A DNA stretch of 64,000 bases from Persephonella sp. IF05-L8 (GCF_000703045.1 NZ_JNLJ01000001.1:835501-899500), one strand, 5' to 3'. Counted from the first letter of the stretch, positions 43,809 to 53,190 are shown. Notes: a model not told the origin generated them from the sequence alone. Translations and numbers: made by a program.

Positions 43809-44495
43809 TTACTTCACCTCAAAGTTTAAAGTGGTGGTATATATGATTTCATCTGTTTCTTCAGAATTTGTTTTCTTTTTCAGAGTTGCTTCTATTAATT
43901 GTAAGCCTTTATGTTTTATTCTTATGTTTATTCTTCCGTTTTTATCTGTTAATCCTCTGAACTTTCCATCATAGGCTACAGAAACATTTTTTATGGGTTT
44001 ACCTTTAAATGTTATAAGTAATCTTAATTTATCTCCTTCCTTTACATTGAAAGGATTGTTAATTGGGATTATATCTAATTTTTGAGAAAAGGGTTTTTGT
44101 AGATTGTTATTCCACAGATTTATTCTTTTTACACTTTCATAAGAAAGCCAGCTTTTTATTGGAGTTGCTACCTGATTTTTAGGTTTATTTACAGTTCCAT
44201 AGGGTGTTTTAGTCCAGTATCCTGTGGAGATATGAACATATATTAGGGCACAGTTATCTTTTATCTTTAGAGGATATTCTTTTCTAAGGTTAATCTTGAT
44301 TTCATTTCCATCTTTATTTATGCACTGTACGGATATAATATTGTCAGGATTATATTCTATAATTTTTTCCCCTTTGTGAGAGGAAAGCTTATGCCCATAA
44401 TAGAGAATATAATTGTTTTCTGACTTTTCTATCCATAAATCGTGTGCCTGTATCTTTAGAGATAGTAATAGCAAAAGAATTAATACCTTTTTCAC
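43809..44495 (-). CDS. DUF4198 (NikK-like) exported protein
   Basis: 228 residues from GTG 44495 (MKKVLILLLLLSLKIQA), placed 8 nt after aggag; a start at 44552 would put 19 extra residues before the signal peptide. Cleavage after QA would expose HDLWIEKSENNYILYYGHK, the hallmark beginning of DUF4198. The C-terminal half is Ig-like (GRINIRIKHKGLQLIEATL). DUF4198/NikK-type proteins accompany nickel and cobalt uptake systems. Soluble periplasmic. Four bases upstream of the NikL-like gene. Confidence 0.75.
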   Translation of the reverse strand: MKKVLILLLLLSLKIQAHDLWIEKSENNYILYYGHKLSSHKGEKIIEYNPDNIISVQCINKDGNEIKINLRKEYPLKIKDNCALIYVHISTGYWTKTPYGTVNKPKNQVATPIKSWLSYESVKRINLWNNNLQKPFSQKLDIIPINNPFNVKEGDKLRLLITFKGKPIKNVSVAYDGKFRGLTDKNGRINIRIKHKGLQLIEATLKKKTNSEETDEIIYTTTLNFEVK

Positions 44496-44634
44496 CGTAT
44501 TAACTCCTGTAAAGATTTCTATACTATATTTTAATAATAACTGAATATTCATTCAATATTTTAGGATAAAAACAGAAAAAGTTCAGCATTCTCATTGAAA
44601 TTGTATCTATCCTGATATTATCCTTTTCTTTCTT

Positions 44635-46032
44635 TTAATGATGTGAACCACCATACCTTATATAAAGCTGGAAAATCGTTAAACCCAGATAGAAAATTAT
44701 TATAAGAGATGAAAATATATATACCACTAATTTCTTTGAACCTTTTATTTCAAAAAAGTCTAACCTCTTCCACATTATGAAACCACTCCAAAATGCTGCT
44801 ATAAACGGAAATATATAAAATATTCTGAGCCAAGTGTCTTTTCGGCTGGCAAGAGGTTCAACTTTTATATCCAGGAAAAAAGCCTGGGAAAATCCGTTAA
44901 TAACTTCATGGTAGTAATGGGTAAAGAAGAAATGGGTTACATGGGATAAACTTCCTATTATCATAAGAGGTGCAAGAGCATAACCTAAGTTTAGGAATAC
45001 TTCTTTGAAAGGTTTTTTAATTAGTCTGGAAGCAATATAAAAACCTCCTAATACCAGTGTAAGAGTAATAGATACAGCCATTACAAGTGCTACTAAACCT
45101 GTCCAGTCAAAAGGTTTTCCGATACCTGTTGTTGTTTCAAGCCATTTTCCTATATTTATCCATGGAAGTTCATCTCTTATAGGAGAATGTCCCAATCCGT
45201 GATGAAATCTCATTGTTATAGTAATAACGGCAAGAAGAATTATATAAATCCATATTTCCCAGCTGTTTGGTTTTTTCATTTTTGAGAATAAGGAGTGGGA
45301 CCATTTTCTTATAGAGTATTTAACCCCTTCGCAACTTCCTGCACATTCCATACAGAGCGTACAGCTTTCCATAGAATTGTTTTTATCAAATTTGTAGGGG
45401 CTTAATTTATATGGGCAGGAAAATGCACAATCAGGTTTATCACATTTAGGGTCACAGAGGATTTTATTGTAAGATGAAAGCCACATAAATCCTACTCTGG
45501 CAAAGGCAGGTGCTACTCTTCCTATAGGGCAGAAGTATCTACAAAAAGCTCCATTGGCATAAACATAAGATACCAAGACAGCAAGTAAGAAAAATGTTAA
45601 GAAAAATAAGGCTGTAATAAAGGAATTCCTGAATAGTCCAGGAAAAACATACAGAGGTATCCAGTAGAAAGTAATAAGTAATGAAAATCCAATGTAAGGG
45701 TTTTTTAAAAATTTAGGTATTTTTTTCTTAAGTCCATATTTTGTTATTGTTCTGGACAAGAAACCGAAGGGACATACCATACAAAAGACATTTCCTAAAA
45801 ATGGCAGAGTTATTACCATAAAGAAGGGCCAGAAAAGGCCCCAGAATAAACCTGTAGTGAAGGCATTTTTTGGGGAGAACAAACCCCATAATATAGCATA
45901 TATCACTAATAGCAATAAAAGACTTCTAAAAAAGTTTAGGAATTTGGGATTTCCAATAGTTTCATGTATAGAGTTGAACCTAAAAATATCATTTTTATCC
46001 CGCTCTAAAGTTAGTTCATGAAACTTTCTCAT
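44635..46032 (-). CDS. Membrane-bound [4Fe-4S] protein (NosR/FtrD-like)
   Basis: 465 residues with several membrane helices. Four cysteine clusters: GNVFCMVCPFGF, GAFCRYFCPIGR (both CxxxCP-type, as in NosR and CcoG-like proteins), LCDPKCDKPDCAFSCPYKL, and MESCTLCMECAGSC. It should carry electrons across or along the inner membrane. In iron and copper import systems such proteins may reduce the metal or power a periplasmic partner. Between the TonB receptor and the NikK-like gene, it is likely part of the same uptake system. Confidence 0.8.
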   Translation of the reverse strand: MRKFHELTLERDKNDIFRFNSIHETIGNPKFLNFFRSLLLLLVIYAILWGLFSPKNAFTTGLFWGLFWPFFMVITLPFLGNVFCMVCPFGFLSRTITKYGLKKKIPKFLKNPYIGFSLLITFYWIPLYVFPGLFRNSFITALFFLTFFLLAVLVSYVYANGAFCRYFCPIGRVAPAFARVGFMWLSSYNKILCDPKCDKPDCAFSCPYKLSPYKFDKNNSMESCTLCMECAGSCEGVKYSIRKWSHSLFSKMKKPNSWEIWIYIILLAVITITMRFHHGLGHSPIRDELPWINIGKWLETTTGIGKPFDWTGLVALVMAVSITLTLVLGGFYIASRLIKKPFKEVFLNLGYALAPLMIIGSLSHVTHFFFTHYYHEVINGFSQAFFLDIKVEPLASRKDTWLRIFYIFPFIAAFWSGFIMWKRLDFFEIKGSKKLVVYIFSSLIIIFYLGLTIFQLYIRYGGSHH

Positions 46033-46045
46033 TTTTTAAACCTCT

Positions 46046-48157
46046 TTAAAATTTGTAAGATGCTCTAACCATGTATGTTCTTGGTGGAGCTGGATAGATA
46101 TAGTAGCTATCGGTTGTATCACTTTTTACGTATTGGGAAGCATACTTTTTATCAAATACATTTCTAACATCAAAAGAGACTTCAAATTTTTTGCCTCTTT
46201 CATAACCAACCATGAGGTTTGTTATATTTTTATAATCACTGTATTTCTCGGTATTTGCATTATCAACATAATAAGGTCCCCATGTATTGACTTCAACCCT
46301 GAATTTAAATCCTGACCTGAATTTTCCATTCATATACACGCTATACATATATTTTGGAATGTAATAAAGCCTTTTTCCACTGAAGTTATAGATATTTCCA
46401 TTTCTATCCTGGAAGATAAAAGTATCATACTTGAAATCGTAGTAAGTATAAGAACCTCCTAAGAATACTCTATCAAGTATTCTAAATTTCCCTTCAAGTT
46501 CAAATCCTTTTTTAGTTGTTTTTCCAGCATTAACATAAATTCTTTCTCCATTTGAATCATAGGTCTGAACTATTTCTTTGTCTGTTTTCATCATAAATAA
46601 ACTTGAGCTTATATAAACTCTGTTGTTTACGAACCTTGAACCTACTTCGTAGTTAACGGTTGTGGAAGCATCAAGGTTTGGATTTGCAAGGAGTTCACTG
46701 TCCTGAGGTGTTTGGAAACCTGTGGAAATAGTTCCATACATAGACCAGTTTGGTATGAATTTATAGACCACACCTATACGTGGACTTACCATATTCCATG
46801 TTTTTGATGCTTCGGTATGTTGTGGTGTGTCAAGTTTGCTATAGTAATATCCAGGATAGTATTTTAATTCATAATAAGCATCATTTTTAATATCAAACTT
46901 TACAGTATCAAACCTTATACCTAAGTCTACTATGGTTTTTTCTGTTGGATAAATAGTTTCCTGGAAAAATATACCTGCAGTGTAGTTTCTATTCTTTTGT
47001 TTGTCATAAAGTTGGTCTGTTGTATCTGTAAGAACATAATCTATAGGATTTCTAAAAGAAGCATTTCTACAGTAATCTACAGAACCGTCCTGTAAAACAC
47101 AGACCTGATAGAGATACCTCTGTGTATCATAGTGGTCATATCTACCTTGAATACCAGTTAAGAGCAGGGCTTTTTTTCCAAATAGATGATGTTTTATCTC
47201 AAGTTGCGAGTCTATACCGCCAACATAGGAACCACCATCATTAATTCTTCCAAAAACAGGATGGTAATGTGTCCATCTTTGTAGATATACTGTTGATTTC
47301 CATGTTAAGTTGTTTGATATTTCTTTTGTATATTTATTGCTCCAGAAGAAAATCCTTGAATATCTTCCTGATTTTCTCCATGCACTTGAGGTTGCTTGAG
47401 TTGGGTCTTGCTCAAACTCTTCTTTGGTTAGACTTCCGGGAAGTTGTAAATCAGATTTTGTAAAACTTATCATTGTTTCTAAAGAAGAACTTTCATCTAT
47501 TAACCATCCAAGTTTAACGGCAGTTTGAAAAGACTCAAATCTATTCCATTTTCTCCAGGAATCTGATTTTCTATAAGAAAAACTGGCGTTATAAAATAGT
47601 CCTTCTCCATTGTTCCCACCATATAAGAGCCTTGACATGTAAGTTCCATAGTTACCATATCCAGCTCTAACTTTGAAACCTTGGAACTTGAAAGGACTTA
47701 TTGTTATAAAGTTGACTACTCCACCAGCTGAGTTTGCTCCGTACAAAGTTGAGTTTGGACCTTTTACAATATCTATTTCCTCTAAAAGCTGAGGGTCTAC
47801 AAAATCAAGTCTTGTAAAACCATCAGGGTCAGTTATTGGAACACCATCAAGGAGTATGTTTATCTCCCTCACTGCATAGGGAGCTTTTAGCCCTCCACCT
47901 CTAATGATTAATCTAACGTCGTATCCACCATTTTTTGTGGTTGCTTGAACACCTGGGAGACTTTCTAAAAATTCAGAAACGTTGTACTGTCTTTCCATTT
48001 CTATTTCGTCTTTGGTTACAGTTTCAACACCTGCAGGAATGTCAAGTTCCGGTCTTTCTACCCTTGTTGCTGTTATCTGGGTTTTCTCTAACTTGATAAC
48101 CTCCTCTGCAAAGACTGTGGCAGAAATTAGACAAGAAATCAGTAAATGTTTTTTCAT
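46046..48157 (-). CDS. TonB-dependent outer-membrane receptor
   Basis: 703 residues. Signal peptide ends ATVFA. Plug domain: TATRVERPELDIPAGVETVT, VSEFLESLPGVQ, LLDGVPITDPDG, GPNSTLYGANSAGGVVNF. The 22-strand barrel runs to a terminal Phe (RTYMVRASYKF) after FDVRNVFDKKYASQYV. It takes up a metal chelate or similar ligand using TonB energy. First gene of the operon that ends in hypA and hypF, so nickel is the favoured substrate, though copper or iron cannot be excluded. Confidence 0.93.
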   Translation of the reverse strand: MKKHLLISCLISATVFAEEVIKLEKTQITATRVERPELDIPAGVETVTKDEIEMERQYNVSEFLESLPGVQATTKNGGYDVRLIIRGGGLKAPYAVREINILLDGVPITDPDGFTRLDFVDPQLLEEIDIVKGPNSTLYGANSAGGVVNFITISPFKFQGFKVRAGYGNYGTYMSRLLYGGNNGEGLFYNASFSYRKSDSWRKWNRFESFQTAVKLGWLIDESSSLETMISFTKSDLQLPGSLTKEEFEQDPTQATSSAWRKSGRYSRIFFWSNKYTKEISNNLTWKSTVYLQRWTHYHPVFGRINDGGSYVGGIDSQLEIKHHLFGKKALLLTGIQGRYDHYDTQRYLYQVCVLQDGSVDYCRNASFRNPIDYVLTDTTDQLYDKQKNRNYTAGIFFQETIYPTEKTIVDLGIRFDTVKFDIKNDAYYELKYYPGYYYSKLDTPQHTEASKTWNMVSPRIGVVYKFIPNWSMYGTISTGFQTPQDSELLANPNLDASTTVNYEVGSRFVNNRVYISSSLFMMKTDKEIVQTYDSNGERIYVNAGKTTKKGFELEGKFRILDRVFLGGSYTYYDFKYDTFIFQDRNGNIYNFSGKRLYYIPKYMYSVYMNGKFRSGFKFRVEVNTWGPYYVDNANTEKYSDYKNITNLMVGYERGKKFEVSFDVRNVFDKKYASQYVKSDTTDSYYIYPAPPRTYMVRASYKF

Positions 48158-48193
48158 GACCCTGCCTCCATAAATATTAATTAAATATTAAAT

Positions 48194-48241
48194 TTTAACA
48201 TATAATTTTATGTTAAATTCACATAAAAATAAAACTTATGT
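48194..48241. promoter_or_regulatory. Two inverted repeats upstream of the TonB-receptor operon
   Basis: TTTAACATA (48194-48202), 6 bp, TATGTTAAA (48209-48217) is a perfect 9-bp inverted repeat. ACATAA (48221-48226) and TTATGT (48236-48241) form a second one with the same ACATA core. They lie 37-84 bp before the receptor gene, where a repressor such as Fur or NikR would act. The remainder of 48158-48489 is AT-rich without genes. Confidence 0.45.
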
Positions 48242-48430
48242 TATAAAATAAAATTTGTATTAACCCATATTACATTTAATTAATTATAAAAAGCACTTTG
48301 AAAGTAATTCTTGAGAAGATTTTTTTATTATGCATTGACATAGGACAAGAATTTTTACTTTAAATTAATGAAAAATTCCTTTTAATTTTAAAAAGACCCA
48401 AAACCACAAAATTCAAATTACAAAAAAGTC

Positions 48431-48457
48431 TTGACTTTTATGTAAAAAAATTATATT
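48431..48457 (+). promoter_or_regulatory. Candidate promoter of the dksA-like gene
   Basis: TTGACT (48431-48436) as -35, and TATATT (48452-48457) as -10 with a short 15-bp spacer. Alternatives one or two bases further right fit the spacing better but the hexamer worse. Confidence 0.35.
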
Positions 48458-48489
48458 TAGTATCCTCATTTAAGAATGGGAGGATTGTT

Positions 48490-48915
48490 ATGGATATTGA
48501 AAAAATCAGAGAAGAACTTCTGAAAAAAAGAGCAGAAATCCTTGAATCACTGGCAAATAACAACAGTGAAGACCTTAACGAGAAAAGTGGTGTTGAAGAT
48601 GCTGCTGATGTTGTTACTTCTGAACTGAGTAGAGAAACTATTTATAAACTTTCACAGGCAGAAAGAGAAACATTATTTCAGATTGATATAGCCCTCAAAA
48701 AAATAGAAAACGGAACCTATGGCGTTTGTGAAGAATGTGGTGCTCAGATTGGAGAAAAAAGGCTACAGGCAATACCATGGGTTAGATTATGTATAGATTG
48801 TAGCCAGAATGAAGAGGTTATGAAATCCTTCTCCAACAGGTCTGATGACCTTGGATTTTATCATATTATTCCAGGAACTATAGAAGACGAGGACACAGGG
48901 AAAATACCTGAGTAA
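48490..48915 (+). CDS. DksA/TraR-family zinc-finger protein
   Basis: 141 residues. Coiled-coil start (MDIEKIREELLKKRAEILES), the acidic tip region (VEDAADVVTSEL), and a four-Cys zinc finger CEECGAQIGEKRLQAIPWVR followed by LCIDC. This is the DksA fold, which binds the RNA-polymerase secondary channel, often with ppGpp. The C-terminal extension (FYHIIPGTIEDEDTGKIPE) is longer than in E. coli DksA. Overlaps lspA by one base. Confidence 0.9.
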   Translation: MDIEKIREELLKKRAEILESLANNNSEDLNEKSGVEDAADVVTSELSRETIYKLSQAERETLFQIDIALKKIENGTYGVCEECGAQIGEKRLQAIPWVRLCIDCSQNEEVMKSFSNRSDDLGFYHIIPGTIEDEDTGKIPE

Positions 48916-49400
48916 TGAACAAAAGACTTATTTTATTTTTTGGAATAGTAATTGGTGTAATAGGTTTAGACCTTTTCACCAAAGAATTAGCAGTAAGATA
49001 TTTGTCAAAGATTGAAAGAGTTATTATTATTCCTAATTTCTTTGACCTCACCCTTGTTTGGAACAGGGGTGCTGCTTTTGGAATACTGGGACAGGCACCT
49101 GAATTTATTAGAAAACTAATTCTTATCGGTGCCTCTTCTATAGCCGCTATTTTGACAATTGTCTATGCATATTTTAAAAATACCAGATTGTCCACATTTG
49201 AACTTGTTGCTCTTGCTTTAATAGCAGGGGGAGCTATCGGAAATCTTTACGACAGGATTTTTATTGGTAAAGTAAGGGATTTTATTGATGTTCATATTTA
49301 TTCTTACCACTGGCCTGCGTTTAATATTGCCGATAGTGCGATTACAATAGGTATTGTATTATTTGTTGTCTATGAATTGTTTTTCCGAAAAAGGTCATAA
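48915..49400 (+). CDS. lspA: Lipoprotein signal peptidase
   Basis: 161 residues, four membrane helices. Catalytic aspartates in GNLYDRIFIGKVRDFIDVH and PAFNIADSAITIG; WNRGAAFGIL is also conserved. Cleaves prolipoprotein signal peptides after lipidation, needed for the several lipoproteins in this window. Start overlaps the dksA-like stop. Confidence 0.97.
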   Translation: MNKRLILFFGIVIGVIGLDLFTKELAVRYLSKIERVIIIPNFFDLTLVWNRGAAFGILGQAPEFIRKLILIGASSIAAILTIVYAYFKNTRLSTFELVALALIAGGAIGNLYDRIFIGKVRDFIDVHIYSYHWPAFNIADSAITIGIVLFVVYELFFRKRS

Positions 49401-49461
49401 ATTTTCATATCTACAAACCTGATATAATTAATCTGTTAATAACGGAGGAAAAGGGAATAAG

Positions 49462-52284
49462 ATGATAGGTTATGTATTTAAAAAGATTTTTGGAACAAAA
49501 AACGAAAGGGAAATTAAAAAATTAAAACCAATTGTTCAGAAAATAAATCAGATAGAAAAAGAGTTAGACCAGCTTTCCAACAAAGAAATCAGAGAAAAAA
49601 GCCTACAGCTTATAGAAAAAGTCCGCTCTGATAAAGAGCTTAGCGATGCAATCACCAGAGGAGAAATAGTAGATATACTCCCTGAAGCATTTGCCCTTGT
49701 AAAAGAAGCAGCCAAAAGAACACTTGGTCTAAGACCTTTTGATGTTCAGCTTATAGGTGCTTTAGCCCTTCATAAAGGTAATGTTGCTGAGATGAAAACA
49801 GGGGAAGGAAAAACCCTTGTTGCCTCTATAGCTATATACCTGAATGCCCTTACCGGAAAAGGTGTCCATCTGGTAACAGTTAACGATTATCTGGCAAAAA
49901 GGGACGCCGTATGGATGGGCTCTATTTATAAGTTTCTTGGTCTTGATGTTGGAGTGATTAATACAAATCATCAATCCTTTAAGGTTGAGTGGGTAGATGA
50001 GGACAAGTTTAATGAAGCTATTGAAAAAGATATGAGGGTCTGGCCTAAAGGCTTTGAGGGAGAACTTCTTCCATCGGAAAAATATAACATAGAAGCAAGG
50101 AAAAACTTCTTTACCCATGCTGTTGAAGCAGAAAGAAGAGAAGCCTATGAAGCAGATATAACCTATGGAACAAATAATGAGTTTGGATTTGATTATCTAA
50201 GGGATAATATGGTCTTTTCAATAGACCAGGTTGTTCAGGTAAAAGGACATCACTTTGCAATTGTTGACGAGGTTGACTCAATTCTGATTGATGAAGCAAG
50301 GACACCTCTTATTATCTCGGGACCCTCCGGTGAAGATGTTTCCATTTACTATATGGCAGATGCCTTTGTGAAAACTCTTGTTCCTGAAGAAGATTATATG
50401 GTTGATGAAAAAAATAAAACTGCAGTTTTAACAGAGAAAGGAGCAGAAAAAGCAGAAAAATATTTTAATCTGGAAAACCTGTATGACCCTAAAAATATAG
50501 ACATACTCCATGCTATAACCCAGTCCCTCAGGGCAAACACACTATTCCACAGGGACGTTGATTATGTTGTAAAAGATGGACAGGTAATCATTGTTGATGA
50601 ATTTACAGGTCGTCTTATGCCTGGTAGAAGATGGTCTGATGGTCTACATCAGGCAATAGAGGCAAAAGAAGGGGTAAAAATAGAGGCAGAAAACCAGACC
50701 TTAGCCTCAATTACATTCCAGAACTACTTCCGTATGTATGACAAACTTGCAGGTATGACAGGAACAGCAGAAACTGAGGCTGAGGAGTTCAAAGAGATTT
50801 ATGGCCTTGATGTTCTGGTTATACCAACAAACAAACCTGTTATTAGAAAAGACTATCCAGACCTTGTTTATAAAACCAAAAAAGAAAAATTTGAAGCAGC
50901 TCTAAAAGAAATAGAAGAGCTTCACAAACAGGGAAGGCCTATACTGGTAGGAACAGCATCAATTGAGACCTCTGAGCAGCTTTCAGCCTTACTTAAGAAA
51001 AGGGGAATAAAACACCATGTTCTTAACGCAAAACATCACGAAAAAGAGGCTGAAATCATAGCACAGGCAGGAAGAATAGGTGCCGTAACAATAGCCACAA
51101 ATATGGCAGGTAGGGGAACAGATATCCTCCTTGGTGGAAACCCTGAATTTCTTGCAAAAGAAATCCTCAGGAAAAAGGGACTAACTCCGGAAGAAGCTAC
51201 AGAAGAACAGTTCAAGGAAGCATTAAAAGAGGCACAAAAAATAACAGCAGAAGAAAAGAAAAAAGTTATAGAACTTGGTGGACTTGCTGTAATAGGAACA
51301 GAAAGACATGAAAGTAGAAGGATTGATAATCAGCTGAGAGGTAGAGCAGGAAGGCAGGGAGACCCAGGTTCTTCAAGATTTTATCTCTCACTGGAAGATG
51401 ACCTTTTAAGGCTGTTTGGTGGGGAAAAGCTTAAAAATCTTATGGACAGACTTAAAATTCCTGAAGGAGAGCCTATAGAAAGTTCAATGGTAACAAAGGC
51501 CATTGAAAATGCCCAGAAAAGAATAGAAGCCCAGAACTTCCAAATCAGAAAGAGACTTCTTGAATTTGATGATGTAATGAACAGACAAAGACAGGTTATT
51601 TACTCCCTCAGGAGAGACATTCTTGCTGGGGCAAACCTTAAAGATGAGCTTAAACAGTGGTTCTACGATGTTGCCCTTTACTATATAGACAAATACGCAC
51701 CTGCAGAGGAATATCAGGAAAAATGGGATTTTGACGAACTGGAAAAAACATTTAAAGAGTGGCTTAACGTTGATATAAAAATTCCAAGGGATAAAGAGTG
51801 GGACAGGAAAGAACTGGAGGAGTTTATTTTCTCTGAGGTTGAAAAAGTTTACAACAGGAAAGAGGAATATTACGGTTCTGGCTTGATGAGGGAATTTGAA
51901 AGATATATCACTCTACAGGTATTGGACAACCTGTGGAAAGAGCACCTTCACCTATTAGATAGACTAAGGGAAAGTGTATATCTCAGAGGATATGCACAAA
52001 GAGACCCTCTTGTTGAATACAAAAAAGAAGCATTCAATCTGTTTGAGGATATGTTATTTAGACTAAAACAACATTCTCTTGAGTATCTATTTAAAACAGA
52101 TATAACCTCTCAAGAAGAAGTTGAAGAAGAAAAAAGAAAATTAGAAGAAGAAACACAGAAACTTCTGGAAGAAGCTGAGCTTTCTACACAAGAGGAAAAA
52201 GAAAAAGCTAAAAAGAAAAAGAAGAAAAAAGTTATAAAATACAAAAACAGAATAGAAAGAAGGAAAAAGAAAAAGTCCAAGTAA
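49462..52284 (+). CDS. secA: Protein translocase ATPase SecA
   Basis: 940 residues. Walker A MKTGEGKTLVA, Walker B IVDEVDSILIDEARTPLIIS, VDEFTGRLMPGRRWSDGLHQ, motif ATNMAGRGTDI and GRAGRQGDPGSSRFYLS are all present. The N-terminal third contains the usual preprotein-crosslinking region (TYGTNNEFGFDYLRDNM). The C-terminal SecB/lipid-binding zinc finger is missing; the protein ends in a Lys-rich tail. TATAAT-like box at 49423-49428 and ggaggaaaagg ribosome site. Confidence 0.97.
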   Translation: MIGYVFKKIFGTKNEREIKKLKPIVQKINQIEKELDQLSNKEIREKSLQLIEKVRSDKELSDAITRGEIVDILPEAFALVKEAAKRTLGLRPFDVQLIGALALHKGNVAEMKTGEGKTLVASIAIYLNALTGKGVHLVTVNDYLAKRDAVWMGSIYKFLGLDVGVINTNHQSFKVEWVDEDKFNEAIEKDMRVWPKGFEGELLPSEKYNIEARKNFFTHAVEAERREAYEADITYGTNNEFGFDYLRDNMVFSIDQVVQVKGHHFAIVDEVDSILIDEARTPLIISGPSGEDVSIYYMADAFVKTLVPEEDYMVDEKNKTAVLTEKGAEKAEKYFNLENLYDPKNIDILHAITQSLRANTLFHRDVDYVVKDGQVIIVDEFTGRLMPGRRWSDGLHQAIEAKEGVKIEAENQTLASITFQNYFRMYDKLAGMTGTAETEAEEFKEIYGLDVLVIPTNKPVIRKDYPDLVYKTKKEKFEAALKEIEELHKQGRPILVGTASIETSEQLSALLKKRGIKHHVLNAKHHEKEAEIIAQAGRIGAVTIATNMAGRGTDILLGGNPEFLAKEILRKKGLTPEEATEEQFKEALKEAQKITAEEKKKVIELGGLAVIGTERHESRRIDNQLRGRAGRQGDPGSSRFYLSLEDDLLRLFGGEKLKNLMDRLKIPEGEPIESSMVTKAIENAQKRIEAQNFQIRKRLLEFDDVMNRQRQVIYSLRRDILAGANLKDELKQWFYDVALYYIDKYAPAEEYQEKWDFDELEKTFKEWLNVDIKIPRDKEWDRKELEEFIFSEVEKVYNRKEEYYGSGLMREFERYITLQVLDNLWKEHLHLLDRLRESVYLRGYAQRDPLVEYKKEAFNLFEDMLFRLKQHSLEYLFKTDITSQEEVEEEKRKLEEETQKLLEEAELSTQEEKEKAKKKKKKKVIKYKNRIERRKKKKSK

Positions 52285-52310
52285 GTTGCAGGAGAAAATC
52301 CTGCAACCTT
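52285..52310. terminator. Hairpin between secA and the zinc-finger gene
   Basis: GTTGCAGGA (52285-52293) pairs with TCCTGCAAC (52299-52307), loop GAAAA. It starts right after the secA stop and is followed by CTTTTA. It probably terminates secA and may serve the convergent gene. Confidence 0.65.
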
Positions 52311-52514
52311 TTATTCATAGGGGATTTCTTCATCAAATCCCCAGTCTTCTATCTCTTCTGTTTTAAATCTTTCTTCCCAGCATTTTTCACAGAAATACAT
52401 ATCTTCTATATTGGGGTCTTCATAAACAGGAACACCTTTTGCACCGCATTTATAACATTCTGTATCTTTTCCCTCTAATTTTTTTAAATTTTTTAAGCTT
52501 TTAATTCTGTCCAT
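52311..52514 (-). CDS. Small zinc-finger-like protein
   Basis: 67 residues from ATG 52514 (MDRIKSLKNLKKLEGKDTEC), 9 nt after tgagg; the ATG at 52529 has no site. Two CxxC pairs (ECYKCGAKG and YFCEKCWEE) should bind one zinc. The tail is strongly acidic (EEIEDWGFDEEIPYE). Function unknown; it might bind nucleic acid or a protein partner. Confidence 0.65.
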   Translation of the reverse strand: MDRIKSLKNLKKLEGKDTECYKCGAKGVPVYEDPNIEDMYFCEKCWEERFKTEEIEDWGFDEEIPYE

Positions 52515-52599
52515 TGCATAAAACCTCATTTTTTCTATAAATTAATGTATGAAAATATTTAATGTTATAAAGAAAATCATAATTTTGGAGTTAATTTAA

Positions 52600-52778
52600 A
52601 TGAAGGAAATAAATTTAGATAAGCTTCCAGAAGAAGCAAAAAAAGAATTAATGGATTTTTATGAATTTTTACTTCAAAAATATGCTAAAAAAGGATTAAA
52701 AAAACAGTTGATGAAATTATTCCTAAAAAAGTAAAACCTTTCAAACCCCTTAAAAGAGAATATATATATGATAGATAA
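52600..52778 (+). pseudogene. DUF2281-like antitoxin, frameshifted at an A7 run
   Basis: From ATG 52600 (behind ttggag) frame zero gives a 44-residue peptide ending at 52734: MKEINLDKLPEEAKKELMDF, then YEFLLQKYAKKGLKK and an unrelated tail. Shifting -1 inside A7 (52698-52704) continues as TVDEIIPKKVKPFKPLKREY to 52778. That is the normal end of DUF2281-type antitoxins and overlaps the toxin start by 11 bp, as in intact pairs. It is either a recent mutation, a sequencing undercall or real frameshifting. Confidence 0.65.
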
Positions 52779-53190
52779 AATATTTGTTGATACGAATATT
52801 TGGTTGTATGCTTTTATGGAGCAAGATATAGAAAAATCACAAATAACCAGGAAAATAATAAACAGCAATAGTGAATATATATGTTTAAGTGTGCAAGTCA
52901 TAAATGAAATCTGCGTTAATCTCATAAAAAAAGCATTTTATACGGAAGAAGAAATCCAACAATTAATTAAAAATTTAAACGATGTATTTGAAATATATTC
53001 TTTAAAACTTGAAAATATTCTACTGGTTTCTCAATTAAGAATAAGATATTCCTTTTCATATTGGGATAGCCTTATCGTTTCCTCTGCTTTAAATAATGAA
53101 TGCAATGTTTTATATTCAGAGAATATGCATCATAATCTTATGGTAGAAGGCAAACTTAAAATAATCAATCCTTTCATTAATGATTATTAA
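52768..53190 (+). CDS. vapC: PIN-domain toxin (VapC-type)
   Basis: 140 residues. PIN RNase fold with the acidic sites FVDTNIWLYAF (Asp), INEICVNLI (Glu), SYWDSLIVSSAL (Asp), and a fourth acidic position near LYSENMHHN. VapC toxins cut tRNA or rRNA when the antitoxin is lost. The start overlaps the end of the upstream antitoxin frame. If the antitoxin is truly broken, the toxin must be weak, silent, or still neutralised. Confidence 0.88.
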   Translation: MIDKIFVDTNIWLYAFMEQDIEKSQITRKIINSNSEYICLSVQVINEICVNLIKKAFYTEEEIQQLIKNLNDVFEIYSLKLENILLVSQLRIRYSFSYWDSLIVSSALNNECNVLYSENMHHNLMVEGKLKIINPFINDY

